42,669 nt of DNA from a virus. Shown here piece after piece: positions 6,988-15,924 of this stretch (positions are counted from its first letter, which is position 1; each line of letters begins with the position of its first letter). The stretch is taken from IMG/VR virus record IMGVR_UViG_3300035698_031681, positions 1 to 42,669 of that record; one strand, given 5' to 3'. The position numbers and the translations under genes were made by a program. Below the pieces are notes generated by a model. That model had not been told where the DNA came from. It was given only the letters and a program-made list of their open reading frames with translations, and ran no database searches.

Positions 6988-8721
6988 TTACAAATTACCT
7001 TGAGCGAACTCGGCCAAGACTCTTGGGATATTACTATCCAGGCCAACCATATCCATCATTCCTGCATCAGTTGGATCTGCGATGCTAATGTCAGTAGCAG
7101 TGAATGCCAATACAGCCAACTTCGCCTCTTTGTTCATCGTTTGGCGATAACTCTTCAAAGCCTCGAAAGGATGCATATGACCGGCCCACGTCTCGTTGTC
7201 TGTCAGAACAACAAAAACGTCAACCATCATTTTCTTCCTCTCAGCATAGATCATAGGCAATGAGCAGTCAGTTCCACCGAAAGTCAAGTTGGCAGTCCTT
7301 CTTACAATGGTGTCCAAGCTATCCGAAGGAGTGATACCCAGATCTTCAAGCTGATCTCGGAACGCCATTATATGATACTGCTTTTCTGTTCTTGCGATTG
7401 CCATAGCAACCACGGCCGCAGCCTCAGCAGGAGTAATAGAAGTATTAGGAATAGGTTCCCATCCCATAGAACCACTTACATCAAGACCAAATAGGTATTT
7501 CTTACCAGTTGGCTCTACGTATTTGAATGCCTTGTAGAATGCCTGATCCATAGCATCTATCACAGCAGGGACAGGTGTCCAATTTGTTCTCATGCCTGCA
7601 CCTTTAGCATAGGTCTTCATCGCTAAGATGATTGTCATTGGATGGATTCTTGCCTTCTGCAAATTTTCCTCATCAGTGATCTTATCAATCACCAATGCAG
7701 TCTCATCGGCCAAAGGCTTAATCAAACCAGAAGCAGTCATTTGACCCAAGTTACGGATCAAAGCTGTCATAGGCATCTTAGGAAGCAAAGCACGTTGAAT
7801 GTCAGGGTTCTTCTGCAAATCAGGTCTTACAGATTCTCTGGTCAAATTATGATTTTTGATCAACTGCACAATATCTTTAACACTATCACTGGCTTTGCAC
7901 TGCTCATGTGCCCAGATATATTTCAATCCAGTTTCTTTCAAACCAGCAATCTCAGCGGGAGCCATCCCGATAGCTTTTTGCTTCTTATCGGTCAATGCCT
8001 CTGCTTCTTTCCTCTTAGCAACTTCCTCATCAGAAGCAACTCCATGGACCATGTAGTTAAACACAGTTGCATGTTCCTCTGATGGGATAGTCAATGCCTT
8101 ACCTGCTTTAGCAGGTCTTCCATTGGCTTGAGGAGGAGCAGGACGAGCCAAACGCAGCAAGTCTCTATGTGATAATTTCTTACCACCAACTGATCTCTCA
8201 GGATACTTGCAAGCTTGGTAAGCCAATTGCTCAGCTTTCTTTTGAGTGTACCATCTTCCGATAGCCCTCAAAATACCTGACGATCTCTTACCATCTTTCA
8301 GTTTGCTCACATTGTCAAACCACTCGAACATATCAGTAGCATACCTAGCCACTTTAGGCATCATCCTGTTGGCATAAGTTTTGGCAGCACGATCTCCGTG
8401 GACACTGCATACAGCCATTGCAAACACAGCAGGTCTGTTCTTCACAGCCCTACCCTCATCACTAATTGACACGATTGTATCAATAGTGCGTTTCCAATCT
8501 TTCTTCAAGCATCTTGTGATAACGTCATAGTTCTCAACCGCCAACTCTCTTGCCGATGCGTAGTATGTTCCACCTTCCGAACCGATAATCAAGAAACGAT
8601 TTAGACGAGTCCAGTCATCTACCTTAAAAACAAAACCACCGGCTCTGTTTTTCTTTTGACCATCTTTGGCCTTTGCCTTTTGAGGGGTCTTTCTTTTAGT
8701 TACATGATTCGCGTAAGTCAT
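6988..8721 (-). CDS. rsr: Ro60/TROVE-domain RNA-binding protein (Rsr type)
   Basis: 577 residues, close to bacterial Rsr length. Residues about 20-370 match the helical-repeat TROVE ring that binds single-stranded 3' ends of misfolded RNA and Y RNAs; the C-terminal third is a von Willebrand A fold with the metal site DVSGSMG near 412 and TFGGTDCS further on. Known Rsr proteins work with Y RNA and exonucleases in RNA quality control, and in Salmonella share an operon with RtcBA; RtcB lies about 9 kb upstream here. The Lys/Gln-rich N-terminus (about 1-30) is extra. AGGAG precedes ATG; a strong promoter with phased A-tracts is upstream. I saw no convincing Y RNA beside it. Confidence 0.92.
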   Translation of the reverse strand: MTYANHVTKRKTPQKAKAKDGQKKNRAGGFVFKVDDWTRLNRFLIIGSEGGTYYASARELAVENYDVITRCLKKDWKRTIDTIVSISDEGRAVKNRPAVFAMAVCSVHGDRAAKTYANRMMPKVARYATDMFEWFDNVSKLKDGKRSSGILRAIGRWYTQKKAEQLAYQACKYPERSVGGKKLSHRDLLRLARPAPPQANGRPAKAGKALTIPSEEHATVFNYMVHGVASDEEVAKRKEAEALTDKKQKAIGMAPAEIAGLKETGLKYIWAHEQCKASDSVKDIVQLIKNHNLTRESVRPDLQKNPDIQRALLPKMPMTALIRNLGQMTASGLIKPLADETALVIDKITDEENLQKARIHPMTIILAMKTYAKGAGMRTNWTPVPAVIDAMDQAFYKAFKYVEPTGKKYLFGLDVSGSMGWEPIPNTSITPAEAAAVVAMAIARTEKQYHIMAFRDQLEDLGITPSDSLDTIVRRTANLTFGGTDCSLPMIYAERKKMMVDVFVVLTDNETWAGHMHPFEALKSYRQTMNKEAKLAVLAFTATDISIADPTDAGMMDMVGLDSNIPRVLAEFAQGNL

Positions 8722-8766
8722 CTTGGGTCTCCTTTCTACAATTTCACTTCTATCCTACATTCGTCT

Positions 8767-8794
8767 ATATTAGTAGTTATACGTTTTATGTCAA
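8767..8794 (-). promoter_or_regulatory. sigma70-type promoter for Ro60
   Basis: Minus strand: consensus -35 TTGACA (8789..8794), 16-bp spacer, -10 TAATAT (8767..8772). It lacks the AGTGG element of the element's own promoter class, so it may answer to host sigma70. Phased A-tracts lie immediately upstream at 8801..8830. Confidence 0.75.
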
Positions 8795-8800
8795 CACTTT

Positions 8801-8830
8801 ATTTCTACTTTTTTCTACTTTTTTTCTACA
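8801..8830 (-). repeat. three phased GTAGAAA repeats upstream of the Ro60 promoter
   Basis: On the minus strand GTAGAA occurs three times at 10- and 11-base spacing, each followed by an A-tract. The block ends just upstream of the -35 box. Helically phased A-tracts here could act as an UP element or bend the DNA. Confidence 0.6.
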
Positions 8831-8872
8831 TTTTTATAAATGTCTATTAAACAAGACGTTACGAAACAAAGT

Positions 8873-10537
8873 TTATTTCTTTTTCCCGGCATACCCTTTC
8901 TCTTCCTTTTTATTGAAACCGAAGGATGAGCTAATCTCTCCCACCCCAAATTCCTCAATAATTGCCAACACTTCATCCACTAATCCTTTTGTCAACTTTT
9001 TACTTCTACTCTTACTTTCTATATGTTTTAGATTCAGACTGTTAATAAACTCTTGTGATTCTGCTCCTGTCCAATCATCGGTTTTACTAACAATATGATC
9101 TAATACTGGCTCTCCAAATTTCCATTCTCCCAACCTAGAAGCAAACATTTTTTTCCTCAAACTTGTTTCTAAGGCAGGAACTTCTATAACTCTATCAAAC
9201 CGACCAGGCCTTTGTTTTAAAGCAACTTCAATTGTTTCAAGACGATTAGTAGTTCCTATTGTTACGGCATTAGTGATGCTATTAACTCCATCTAGCACAT
9301 TCATCAACGCACCTAGATTCATCATGTCACCCCCACCACTCCTGTTCCTATCTTGCCCAAACAAATCCATATCTTCTAGAATAACGACACAGGGAGAAAG
9401 ATAGTCGGCCAGCTCATAAAGAAACTTGATTGAAGAAACTGCTCGGCCAGAATTCTCAGCGATAATCTCAGGAGTAATCCATATTACAGTTTGATCAACA
9501 AGATAGTGACATATAATATGACCAGCCGTTGTTTTGCCGGTACCGGGTTTGCCATGTAATAGCAATCCTCTTTTTGTGATGCCATGACTGTTGTATCTTT
9601 TTACATTTTGAATAAAACCGAATACTTCCAATTGAAAAAGCTTTTTGATACTCTCAGGAAAATAATAATTATCCCAAGTGTAGTTCTTCTCTGTGTTAAT
9701 CTCTGAGAATGATGCTTGGAACATATTAATGTCCTTCAGCTTAGATCCTCTCAGGCAGTTGTTGTCTTTAGTATATTTCTTCAACCCACCGATAATGGCT
9801 TTAGATTTCTTCACACTGGTAGTAAAACAAGTAATAGATGATCCCGCTGTTTCCAAATCAGTATACAAATATATTACTACATTGTCGTTTTTATTGCCGC
9901 TTTCATGCTCAAAATATAAGAATCCTCCTGTGCTGAAAGAAGCTTCTTTCCCCTGTATTATCCACGGATTTTTCGTTACAGGGATAGAACGACCATGCTG
10001 ATCAAAATTTAATTCACCGGCAAAACTATACCCGTTTTGTTCCATATAGGATGGCAAAGTTTCCATCAGTAACAGAGTAATCAGAGGCAACGCCGTGAAG
10101 GGATGATTTTTTACATCGTTAACAGTAGTTATCCCCAAAAATCGGCACATAATCCTATAATCAACAGAACAAATAAAATCAACTTTTATATCCTCAGAGA
10201 AAGTTACTGCGGAACTATTCTCCTTTTCTCTCTTCTTATTCTTATAATACTCTTCGGCCATAGGTTTTAATCTTCCGCCGAAACCAGCAGTCTTTTCCAT
10301 TGGGTCCCCCGGCTGAGCAACCTCACAATCGTCAAAAGTTTCCACTTCTTCTTTTACTTGTTGCAGAACTGATAAATCTCCGGGAACACCTTTTCCGGGA
10401 ATGCCATCCTGACTTGCGGTAGTCGGACTATTCCTATTATGTTCACCATTAAAGAATTTGTCCCACTTGTCAGGATCGTCGCTATTACTTACCCGTATTG
10501 GAGGCCATGAAGGGTTCTCTGACTTAGATTCGTGCAT
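8873..10537 (-). CDS. AAA-family ATPase (BCS1-like core)
   Basis: 554 residues. The N-terminal 110 are acidic and disordered-looking; a middle domain (about 110-310) is unassigned. The AAA core has Walker A GKPGTGKTT (about 328-336), Walker B VVILEDMD (about 382-389), sensor 1 IGTTNR and arginine fingers in RPGRFDR (about 441-447), as in classical AAA unfoldases such as BCS1. It probably remodels a protein or nucleoprotein complex; substrate unknown. It heads the operon with Ro60 downstream (though Ro60 has its own promoter). AGGAGA precedes the ATG; promoter 10590..10617 lies about 55 bases upstream. Confidence 0.85.
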   Translation of the reverse strand: MHESKSENPSWPPIRVSNSDDPDKWDKFFNGEHNRNSPTTASQDGIPGKGVPGDLSVLQQVKEEVETFDDCEVAQPGDPMEKTAGFGGRLKPMAEEYYKNKKREKENSSAVTFSEDIKVDFICSVDYRIMCRFLGITTVNDVKNHPFTALPLITLLLMETLPSYMEQNGYSFAGELNFDQHGRSIPVTKNPWIIQGKEASFSTGGFLYFEHESGNKNDNVVIYLYTDLETAGSSITCFTTSVKKSKAIIGGLKKYTKDNNCLRGSKLKDINMFQASFSEINTEKNYTWDNYYFPESIKKLFQLEVFGFIQNVKRYNSHGITKRGLLLHGKPGTGKTTAGHIICHYLVDQTVIWITPEIIAENSGRAVSSIKFLYELADYLSPCVVILEDMDLFGQDRNRSGGGDMMNLGALMNVLDGVNSITNAVTIGTTNRLETIEVALKQRPGRFDRVIEVPALETSLRKKMFASRLGEWKFGEPVLDHIVSKTDDWTGAESQEFINSLNLKHIESKSRSKKLTKGLVDEVLAIIEEFGVGEISSSFGFNKKEEKGYAGKKK

Positions 10538-10589
10538 CTCATTCTCCTAATAACCACTTTTTTAATTATACAATTATCACTATGATACT

Positions 10590-10617
10590 ATAATATCGTC
10601 AAATAACCACTTTTCAA
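10590..10617 (-). promoter_or_regulatory. promoter of the shared TTGAAAAGTG class for the AAA gene
   Basis: Minus strand: -35 TTGAAA (10612..10617), 16-bp spacer beginning AGTGG, -10 TATTAT (10590..10595). A further AAAAGTGGTTAT copy sits in the leader next to the ribosome site (about 10551..10562), and the divergent plus-strand gene has TTAAAAGTGG at about 10645..10654, so the element may also be an operator. Confidence 0.75.
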
Positions 10618-10686
10618 ATATTATTTTCGAGGTTTTCCCCCTTAAAAGTGGAACATTGTATAGTAGCAAACAGTAAAGGAAATAAT

Positions 10687-11751
10687 ATGATTACAATAAA
10701 TATAGATAATAACACAGTTAGAATGGGAAGTTCTCAGGTATTAGTGATAAACAGAAAACGTCTTCCCAATGCAGCTTCTACACTTTCTGTGATGTATGCC
10801 CCTGAAGAGCAGAGAAGCGATATTGCTGCTACTGCTTCTTATAGCCAACATGTCATGATCGGTGGGATACCTATTGCCACCACTTTATATAATAGTCAAT
10901 ATAACGCCATAAATGTGATCAGAGACGTAGGCACTCCAACAGGCACAACAGCCCACCGTACCACAACAGTTGCCACTAATCCCGATAACAAAACTGTCAC
11001 TTTTGAAGGGAACCGCTTATCTGCCACTGAAAGAAATGACCGACATTGCTTAAATGTCGTAGAACAATGGGGGAGTCCGATATTTCGGACTGTTAATACC
11101 CTTACTCTTCGAGGGGTTACAATGGCCAGAGACAATAATAATAGATTCATCATAAGAGACTCTGGTTTCAATACCTCTGATATTGATGAGTATGTAGACA
11201 TGGTGACAGGTGGCTCTTCTCTTACGGCCGGTAGAGTCGGTAATAATTATTATCTCTTAGTATCTCCTATACAAGAAGATGAAACAACAATTGTCTTAGG
11301 AGAAGAGTTACAGACGAATGGAGGCATGGAACTAATTGAACCTTTATCATGGGTTTTAGTAAGCTCGACCTCCGGGCAATCACAAGATCAAGTGCATTCA
11401 GGCAACTATAGTTGGAAATTTACAGTAACCGGAGCAAATCAAGGTATTAAACAAGGCTCAGGAGCATGGCGTTATACTACCATCACAGGCCGCATATATA
11501 GAGTAGTTTTCTGGATCTATCCAACAAATGGGACTATATGCACTTATACAGTTAGATATGGTGATTCATCAGGAAATATACTAGCTAACATACCAGTTAC
11601 TGGACTTACTACGGATGCATGGAATCGTGTTACTTTCGATTATACTGAAACTAGAGGAGGGGGTCTTGCTCACCTAATGATGTTCTCTGGGGCAACCACT
11701 TCTGGCATTTTTTATGTAGATGATGCATCTGTTAGAGAAGTGCTATACTAG
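10687..11751 (+). CDS. surface/fibre-like protein with C-terminal carbohydrate-binding-type domain
   Basis: 354 residues from the ATG preceded by AAAGGAAAT; the frame is open 13 codons further upstream but without a ribosome site. The first 230 residues are Thr/Asn/Val-rich beta sequence, as in fibre or adhesin proteins. Residues about 240-354 look like a CBM4/9-type jelly roll: ELQTNGGMELIEPLSW, HSGNYSWKFTVTG, then FYVDDASVREV at the end. It could bind cell-surface or matrix glycans; no signal peptide is seen, so a virion or cell-lysis-released protein is likely. It is the only plus-strand gene in the window. Confidence 0.7.
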   Translation: MITINIDNNTVRMGSSQVLVINRKRLPNAASTLSVMYAPEEQRSDIAATASYSQHVMIGGIPIATTLYNSQYNAINVIRDVGTPTGTTAHRTTTVATNPDNKTVTFEGNRLSATERNDRHCLNVVEQWGSPIFRTVNTLTLRGVTMARDNNNRFIIRDSGFNTSDIDEYVDMVTGGSSLTAGRVGNNYYLLVSPIQEDETTIVLGEELQTNGGMELIEPLSWVLVSSTSGQSQDQVHSGNYSWKFTVTGANQGIKQGSGAWRYTTITGRIYRVVFWIYPTNGTICTYTVRYGDSSGNILANIPVTGLTTDAWNRVTFDYTETRGGGLAHLMMFSGATTSGIFYVDDASVREVLY

Positions 11752-11757
11752 TCATAA

Positions 11758-12543
11758 TTACACAGGTTCTATACGAGCATAAAATTTAATTGCTTCTTCT
11801 ATTAATTGGGCTGCTTCTTGTGCCGGTAAAATATCGTCCCAATTTTCTAGAAACTGTTTATACACCACTTTATCAGGCATACCAGGGGCCACGTTATAAT
11901 CCATATAGAATGGAGAATAAACTGCTCCCCAATCATTGATGTTATCTTTATCATGACAGGGAACCTGTATATAATCTAGTGCATACAGAGGGATGGCAAA
12001 GAAATCGTCACTATCCAACTCCCGCTCTCCCATATTCTCCAACACTATATTGACCACACCACAGTTAGATCTCCAATCAGTTAGTGACTGATAAACGAAA
12101 TTAAAGACCTTCCTGCCTACTACCAGGATCCTGTGAGATATAGCAAAATGGTCTAAGGTATGAAGATATACAGAAGCATAATGGTTATGATACTTAGCTG
12201 CCTCATCCATATCTACTATTATTTTGCCCTCTCCCCTATGCATAGTCTCATCCAGAAACACAACTAACTCTATTATGTCCTGGCAAGTGTCATAGTCCCT
12301 ATGCCATTTACATTCCTTTTCTATTGTCCCATAATACTTATCACGTAGATCATGCACTCTGCCATGAGGTATAACTGATCGTTCTGGGATTACCTCACTT
12401 CGGCTCATGAATTTGAGCATATCACTACGTAACATCCCTCCTCGACTCATTCTGATAAACCTGTTAAACTGCTCGGATGGATCATTGAGATACTTATCAT
12501 AATATTGCACAAAATCAGATTGAATTGTAATACCAGTTCCCAT
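11758..12543 (-). CDS. hypothetical protein
   Basis: 261 residues, soluble, rich in His, Tyr and Asp, with no motif I can assign. The middle (LHTLDHFAISHRILVVGRKV) and the end (PAQEAAQLIEEAIKFYARIE) suggest a mixed alpha/beta fold. AAGGAAGA precedes the ATG. It is the last gene of the minus-strand series that includes RtcB and faces the end of the plus-strand gene with six bases between them; no terminator is visible there. Confidence 0.6.
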   Translation of the reverse strand: MGTGITIQSDFVQYYDKYLNDPSEQFNRFIRMSRGGMLRSDMLKFMSRSEVIPERSVIPHGRVHDLRDKYYGTIEKECKWHRDYDTCQDIIELVVFLDETMHRGEGKIIVDMDEAAKYHNHYASVYLHTLDHFAISHRILVVGRKVFNFVYQSLTDWRSNCGVVNIVLENMGERELDSDDFFAIPLYALDYIQVPCHDKDNINDWGAVYSPFYMDYNVAPGMPDKVVYKQFLENWDDILPAQEAAQLIEEAIKFYARIEPV

Positions 12544-12545
12544 GT

Positions 12546-12950
12546 CTATCTTCCTTTGTTATATACTTCAAACCTTTGGATGAGTTTTTTAAGATAATTA
12601 TATAAAGCATTCTCTGCAACTATCTGTGCATCTATGCGAGTCTTAAAAAGCCCTCTCTGGGGCAAAGGGATATAAATCTCTTTTTTACCAATGCTAAGAT
12701 AATTTTCACTGCCATGATCGTTCCTGTTCCTTAACTGAATAGACGGATAATAATCTTTATTACCAAGGCCAGTGGATACGGATAAATCAAATGTTCCCAA
12801 TGAGGCATGACTAGCATGGTGCTTATCTCCGGGGACATCATCCCAACGCCACTTGAGACGCAGCCTATCCTTCCTCTTCCCCAGACGATTTCTACCTTTA
12901 TCTTCTAATTTATTCACGTCACCAGTTTTAAAAAATGGAGAAAACAGCAT
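12546..12950 (-). CDS. hypothetical basic protein
   Basis: 134 residues, strongly basic in the N-terminal third (KLEDKGRNRLGKRKDRLRLKW), suggesting nucleic-acid or membrane contact. No known domain. The start lies one base after the previous stop, so it is in the same operon as 12952..13902. The ribosome site is weak. Confidence 0.55.
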   Translation of the reverse strand: MLFSPFFKTGDVNKLEDKGRNRLGKRKDRLRLKWRWDDVPGDKHHASHASLGTFDLSVSTGLGNKDYYPSIQLRNRNDHGSENYLSIGKKEIYIPLPQRGLFKTRIDAQIVAENALYNYLKKLIQRFEVYNKGR

Positions 12951-12951
12951 C

Positions 12952-13902
12952 TTAGTAATCCGTAGTAACAGTCAAATGGAACGGATCTTTACATTCTTTT
13001 CTATTTTCCCACAAAAAAGTATCGACATCAATCATCCTACAACCAGCTCTTTCTGCCAGCATCCTACATGCCAATATGGAGACTGCTCTAATCTCACATT
13101 CCATACGAGATCCGGCAGGGATAATATCTCCTCTTTCGATCATATCGAATAATCCAACTTCATAATCAATACATCCAAAATGTTTTAACATCTTAGGAAT
13201 TTGATAATCAGCCGGGATAGGAACCAAATCTATTTGGCTTTTAAAAAAACCAACTCTCCGATGCATTTGGATAAGGAACAGGAATATCCTTTTCAGGAAT
13301 AAATCAGAGGATAGACCATGAAAGCTAGTTATCAGAAAAGATATCACTTTATAGATATGGTAATCATCATTCATCATATCGTATTGCAAATGGTTCAGAT
13401 CTGTTAGCTTATTAAATATTTCATTTAGATGTTTAATCCTATTTTCTAACTGAGTAAACCTAGCACTTTTTAGAGTAAGAATATAATTGCCAATTATCTG
13501 CTGATAAAAATAATGAAGATCAGAGATATCATGCCACGCATTGACTTTATAAGCTGCCTCAAAATTAGAGTCCAAGAGTTTATACATTAAAGTGGAACTA
13601 GCATCGTTGTGACGTATATCATAATCTCCATACCAATACTGATAATTAATTGATGCCGCTATCAACTCATATAATATCAAATCATATCTCTGTTGCCACT
13701 CTTCCATTCCTGACTCAGCTATTGATTTAGGCATTCCGATGAAACTATTTTGAGTGAAATCTCTCTCTTTTAACTTATCACCAACATGGTCAATTTCAGA
13801 TTCTTTAATAAATACATGCTGTAGAGAATTTGTAAATTTATATACTAGTTCCCATACATTATCTATATAGTTAGTTCCCGTATCTATGTAATTAATTGCC
13901 AT
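12952..13902 (-). CDS. queuosine-salvage (Qng1/DUF2419)-like protein
   Basis: 316 residues. Features recalling the queuosine-salvage family are YELIAASINYQYWYGDYD (about 85-102), LKHFGCIDYEVGLFDMIERG with PAGS, and the ending ECEIRAVSILACR...IDVDTFLWENRK. Known members are ribonucleosidases that free queuine from queuosine monophosphate for reuse in tRNA. That role fits the adjacent nucleoside hydrolase gene (4-codon overlap). The match is by recalled family pattern only; it could be another member of the helix-rich glycosidase superfamily. No signal peptide. Confidence 0.5.
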   Translation of the reverse strand: MAINYIDTGTNYIDNVWELVYKFTNSLQHVFIKESEIDHVGDKLKERDFTQNSFIGMPKSIAESGMEEWQQRYDLILYELIAASINYQYWYGDYDIRHNDASSTLMYKLLDSNFEAAYKVNAWHDISDLHYFYQQIIGNYILTLKSARFTQLENRIKHLNEIFNKLTDLNHLQYDMMNDDYHIYKVISFLITSFHGLSSDLFLKRIFLFLIQMHRRVGFFKSQIDLVPIPADYQIPKMLKHFGCIDYEVGLFDMIERGDIIPAGSRMECEIRAVSILACRMLAERAGCRMIDVDTFLWENRKECKDPFHLTVTTDY

Positions 13903-14773
13903 TAGCGATATACTCCCATAACTTATCAGTGTCTACATCAATACAGATATTATCATCATCTGCTCTATTTTCCATCAACGCTCCGAACTTCCCATCCTTG
14001 TAATGTATTTTACCTTTAACCCACTTTGCCATTTCAGGGTGTAACATACAGACGGCAGCAGTAGGATCGTGAAACTTCTTTAATGGACGCTTCTTTAGGT
14101 ATATACTCATACCTTCCCTCAACAACTCTCCTGCTCTAGTTTTGGGAGGCACTGACATAACTTGTTGGTGAACATCTTGATTATACTCTATTGTATGACA
14201 TATATTTTTCCCGACAAAATTTCTTTCTCCAATATTTATAGCATTGATAAAGCTCAAAGCACCTTCTTTATTGCCTCTCATGTTGTAAGTAGCACAATAA
14301 GTCAATCCTTCAAATTTTTCTAAGCGAGGAACTTCTTGACCATGAACATCATAACCTATAAACCCACCTTGCATAGTGGCTCTTTTAATAGGAAAATCAT
14401 TGTAATCGCAATAATGCCCTACACTTGTTGCAGGGCCTATAATAAACAATTCAGCATCAGGATATTGACGATGTACTTGATCTATAACGGATGCTCCCGG
14501 CACTGCACTCTCTTCTTTTTCTAACCATCCATACTTATTCGCCATATCTAAATAAGTTCCATGCACAGCATTTCTAGTTCTATTTACATCTCCAACACCA
14601 ATGGGGGCATGTATCCTCATCTCTTTCAACATACCTTTGACTACAGCCACTTGATCAGGACCGCCGGGGTGTAGAGTAATAGCTACTATGTTAACTCCTG
14701 CCTCGACTAAATAGCACAACGCACAGAAGTCATCAAAGTCTCCACCAAAATCTGTTTCAACTATTAAATTCAT
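13892..14773 (-). CDS. nucleoside hydrolase (IUNH family)
   Basis: 293 residues, a usual length for the family. The N-terminal TDFGGDFDDFCAL (about 7-19) is the calcium-binding aspartate cluster (Asp8, Asp12, Asp14, Asp15), with one residue more than the textbook DTDPGxDD form. Later features include IIGPATSVG and the substrate region HDPTAAVCML (about 241-250). Family members cleave the N-glycosidic bond of ribonucleosides to base and ribose. Next to a queuosine-salvage-like gene it may recycle bases from degraded RNA. It follows 14775..15098 by one base. Confidence 0.87.
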   Translation of the reverse strand: MNLIVETDFGGDFDDFCALCYLVEAGVNIVAITLHPGGPDQVAVVKGMLKEMRIHAPIGVGDVNRTRNAVHGTYLDMANKYGWLEKEESAVPGASVIDQVHRQYPDAELFIIGPATSVGHYCDYNDFPIKRATMQGGFIGYDVHGQEVPRLEKFEGLTYCATYNMRGNKEGALSFINAINIGERNFVGKNICHTIEYNQDVHQQVMSVPPKTRAGELLREGMSIYLKKRPLKKFHDPTAAVCMLHPEMAKWVKGKIHYKDGKFGALMENRADDDNICIDVDTDKLWEYIANGN

Positions 14774-14774
14774 T

Positions 14775-15098
14775 TTATGTCTCTATGACAGGATTTGAGG
14801 GCATAGCAGCGGCAGTAATAATGTTGCTCCTATGAGCTACATATGCTTGTTCTATACCCTTGTTAGGAGTAGTATCATACATCACTTTATCTCTTGATAT
14901 TGTGATTACATCATCGCTAGAAAAATGAGATAAAGGCATAAAACCTAATCTCATTCGACCAGGATCTTGTGGGGACTCAGGGTCCGCTTGTACGATTATC
15001 ACATGTGGTTTAGTGAGAGTGCATATCCCTTCTGCCTCTTCATAGTCACAAATCACATCTCTCGTATCTGTTAATGTCACGACTCTAATTGCACTCAT
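14775..15098 (-). CDS. small Sm-like/phage-type beta protein
   Basis: 107 residues if started at the ATG overlapping the upstream TGA (ATGA), with GAAAGAGGT before it; the frame is open 22 codons further but that part overlaps the upstream gene. The pattern (regulatory-like beta strands, LTKPHVIIVQ, MRLGFMPLSHFSSDDVITIS, then a Thr/Pro stretch) resembles small Sm-fold proteins common in cyanophage and other large-phage genomes. Such folds often bind RNA, but this is a resemblance of pattern, not a firm match. Confidence 0.55.
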   Translation of the reverse strand: MSAIRVVTLTDTRDVICDYEEAEGICTLTKPHVIIVQADPESPQDPGRMRLGFMPLSHFSSDDVITISRDKVMYDTTPNKGIEQAYVAHRSNIITAAAMPSNPVIET

Positions 15099-15682
15099 GT
15101 CTTTACCTCTTTCTTTTTCAAATCTTCCATTGCTAGTTTTAAACCTTTGAGATGAGCATGGCAACGAAGGCTAACAACGTCTCCAACTCCCGGTGCCCAT
15201 TCGGAAAAATCTTCTCCAAACACATCATATCCGTTATCATGTAACCATTGATGCCATTCATCTTTATTATGTAAAATGCGATCCCCGCCTGCTTCTACCA
15301 AATCTTGCCATGTTTGGCCATCTTTATATTCCGATAAATGATATTTAACCTGCTTCTCTGCTTCTTCTTCATCCCACTCTCTATACCCACGACCGTTTTC
15401 TGAGGCAGTACATTTCCCCGCAAAATAATGTAAATCACACATAGACATTCTATCCAGACTGTCCATACCTCCATTACCTGGCCATGCGTAAACTGCTTCT
15501 CCCACATCTCCTGCTACAAATAACATTGTCCCCATTCTAATATATACGATGTAGTATGTGTAAGATTTAGGTTGTTTCCAAATTATTTTTTCGATCAATT
15601 CTAATCTGTCTTTATGTTCAAACTTAATGTATTCTGCTGCGTGATCTTTAAACCACATCTTCGTATAATCTTCATAATTCAT
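15095..15682 (-). CDS. hypothetical phage-type protein
   Basis: 195 residues. Features: FVAGDVGEAVYAWPGNGG (about 55-72), MCDLHYFAGKCTASENGRG, a WDEEEAEKQV helix and a C-terminal lysine-rich tail. Uncharacterised phage proteins share this 'GDVGEAVY...LHYFAGKC' pattern; function unknown. AGGAGG lies nine bases before the ATG, which overlaps the upstream stop (ATGA). Confidence 0.65.
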   Translation of the reverse strand: MNYEDYTKMWFKDHAAEYIKFEHKDRLELIEKIIWKQPKSYTYYIVYIRMGTMLFVAGDVGEAVYAWPGNGGMDSLDRMSMCDLHYFAGKCTASENGRGYREWDEEEAEKQVKYHLSEYKDGQTWQDLVEAGGDRILHNKDEWHQWLHDNGYDVFGEDFSEWAPGVGDVVSLRCHAHLKGLKLAMEDLKKKEVKT

Positions 15683-15924
15683 GACTGGATGCCTCCTTTA
15701 TTAAGATGAACCCCGGAATTACCTTTTTGTTCATCTACTATCTTATTTGTTTCTGCATCAACTAACCTAACGTCATAACCGGGGTAAAATTCTCTTAGGC
15801 AACTAAACCACCCCTTACCACAAGATCTACTAATAAATTGACCTGCAACAGGCCGATACCAAAAATCTTTTAACCCTTCACCTGGTTTGTTTACCTCTAC
15901 GTGATAGTATTTTCTCTTGGCCAT
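15679..15924 (-). CDS. hypothetical small basic protein
   Basis: 81 residues from the ATG at 15924, which has AAGGAG ten bases upstream. A TTG three codons earlier is unlikely because the ribosome site would abut it. The sequence (MAKRKYYHVEVNKPGEGL...) is basic and Gly-rich; no family recognised. Overlaps both neighbours. Confidence 0.6.
   Translation of the reverse strand: MAKRKYYHVEVNKPGEGLKDFWYRPVAGQFISRSCGKGWFSCLREFYPGYDVRLVDAETNKIVDEQKGNSGVHLNKGGIQS

Noticed and set aside
7642-8082. 146-codon plus-strand frame opposite Ro60
   Set aside because: It is a shadow of the clear TROVE-domain gene; composition and lack of a ribosome site fit antisense of coding DNA. Similar long plus-strand frames at 25549..26103 and 31980..32369 were rejected alike.
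8801-8830. CRISPR array
   Set aside because: Units are about 10 bases with no spacers; they are phased A-tracts. No CRISPR array was seen anywhere.
10648-10686. Upstream 13-codon extension of the plus-strand gene
   Set aside because: The extension covers the AAAAGTGG/TATAGT control region and has no ribosome site, whereas the ATG at 10687 has AAAGGA just before it.
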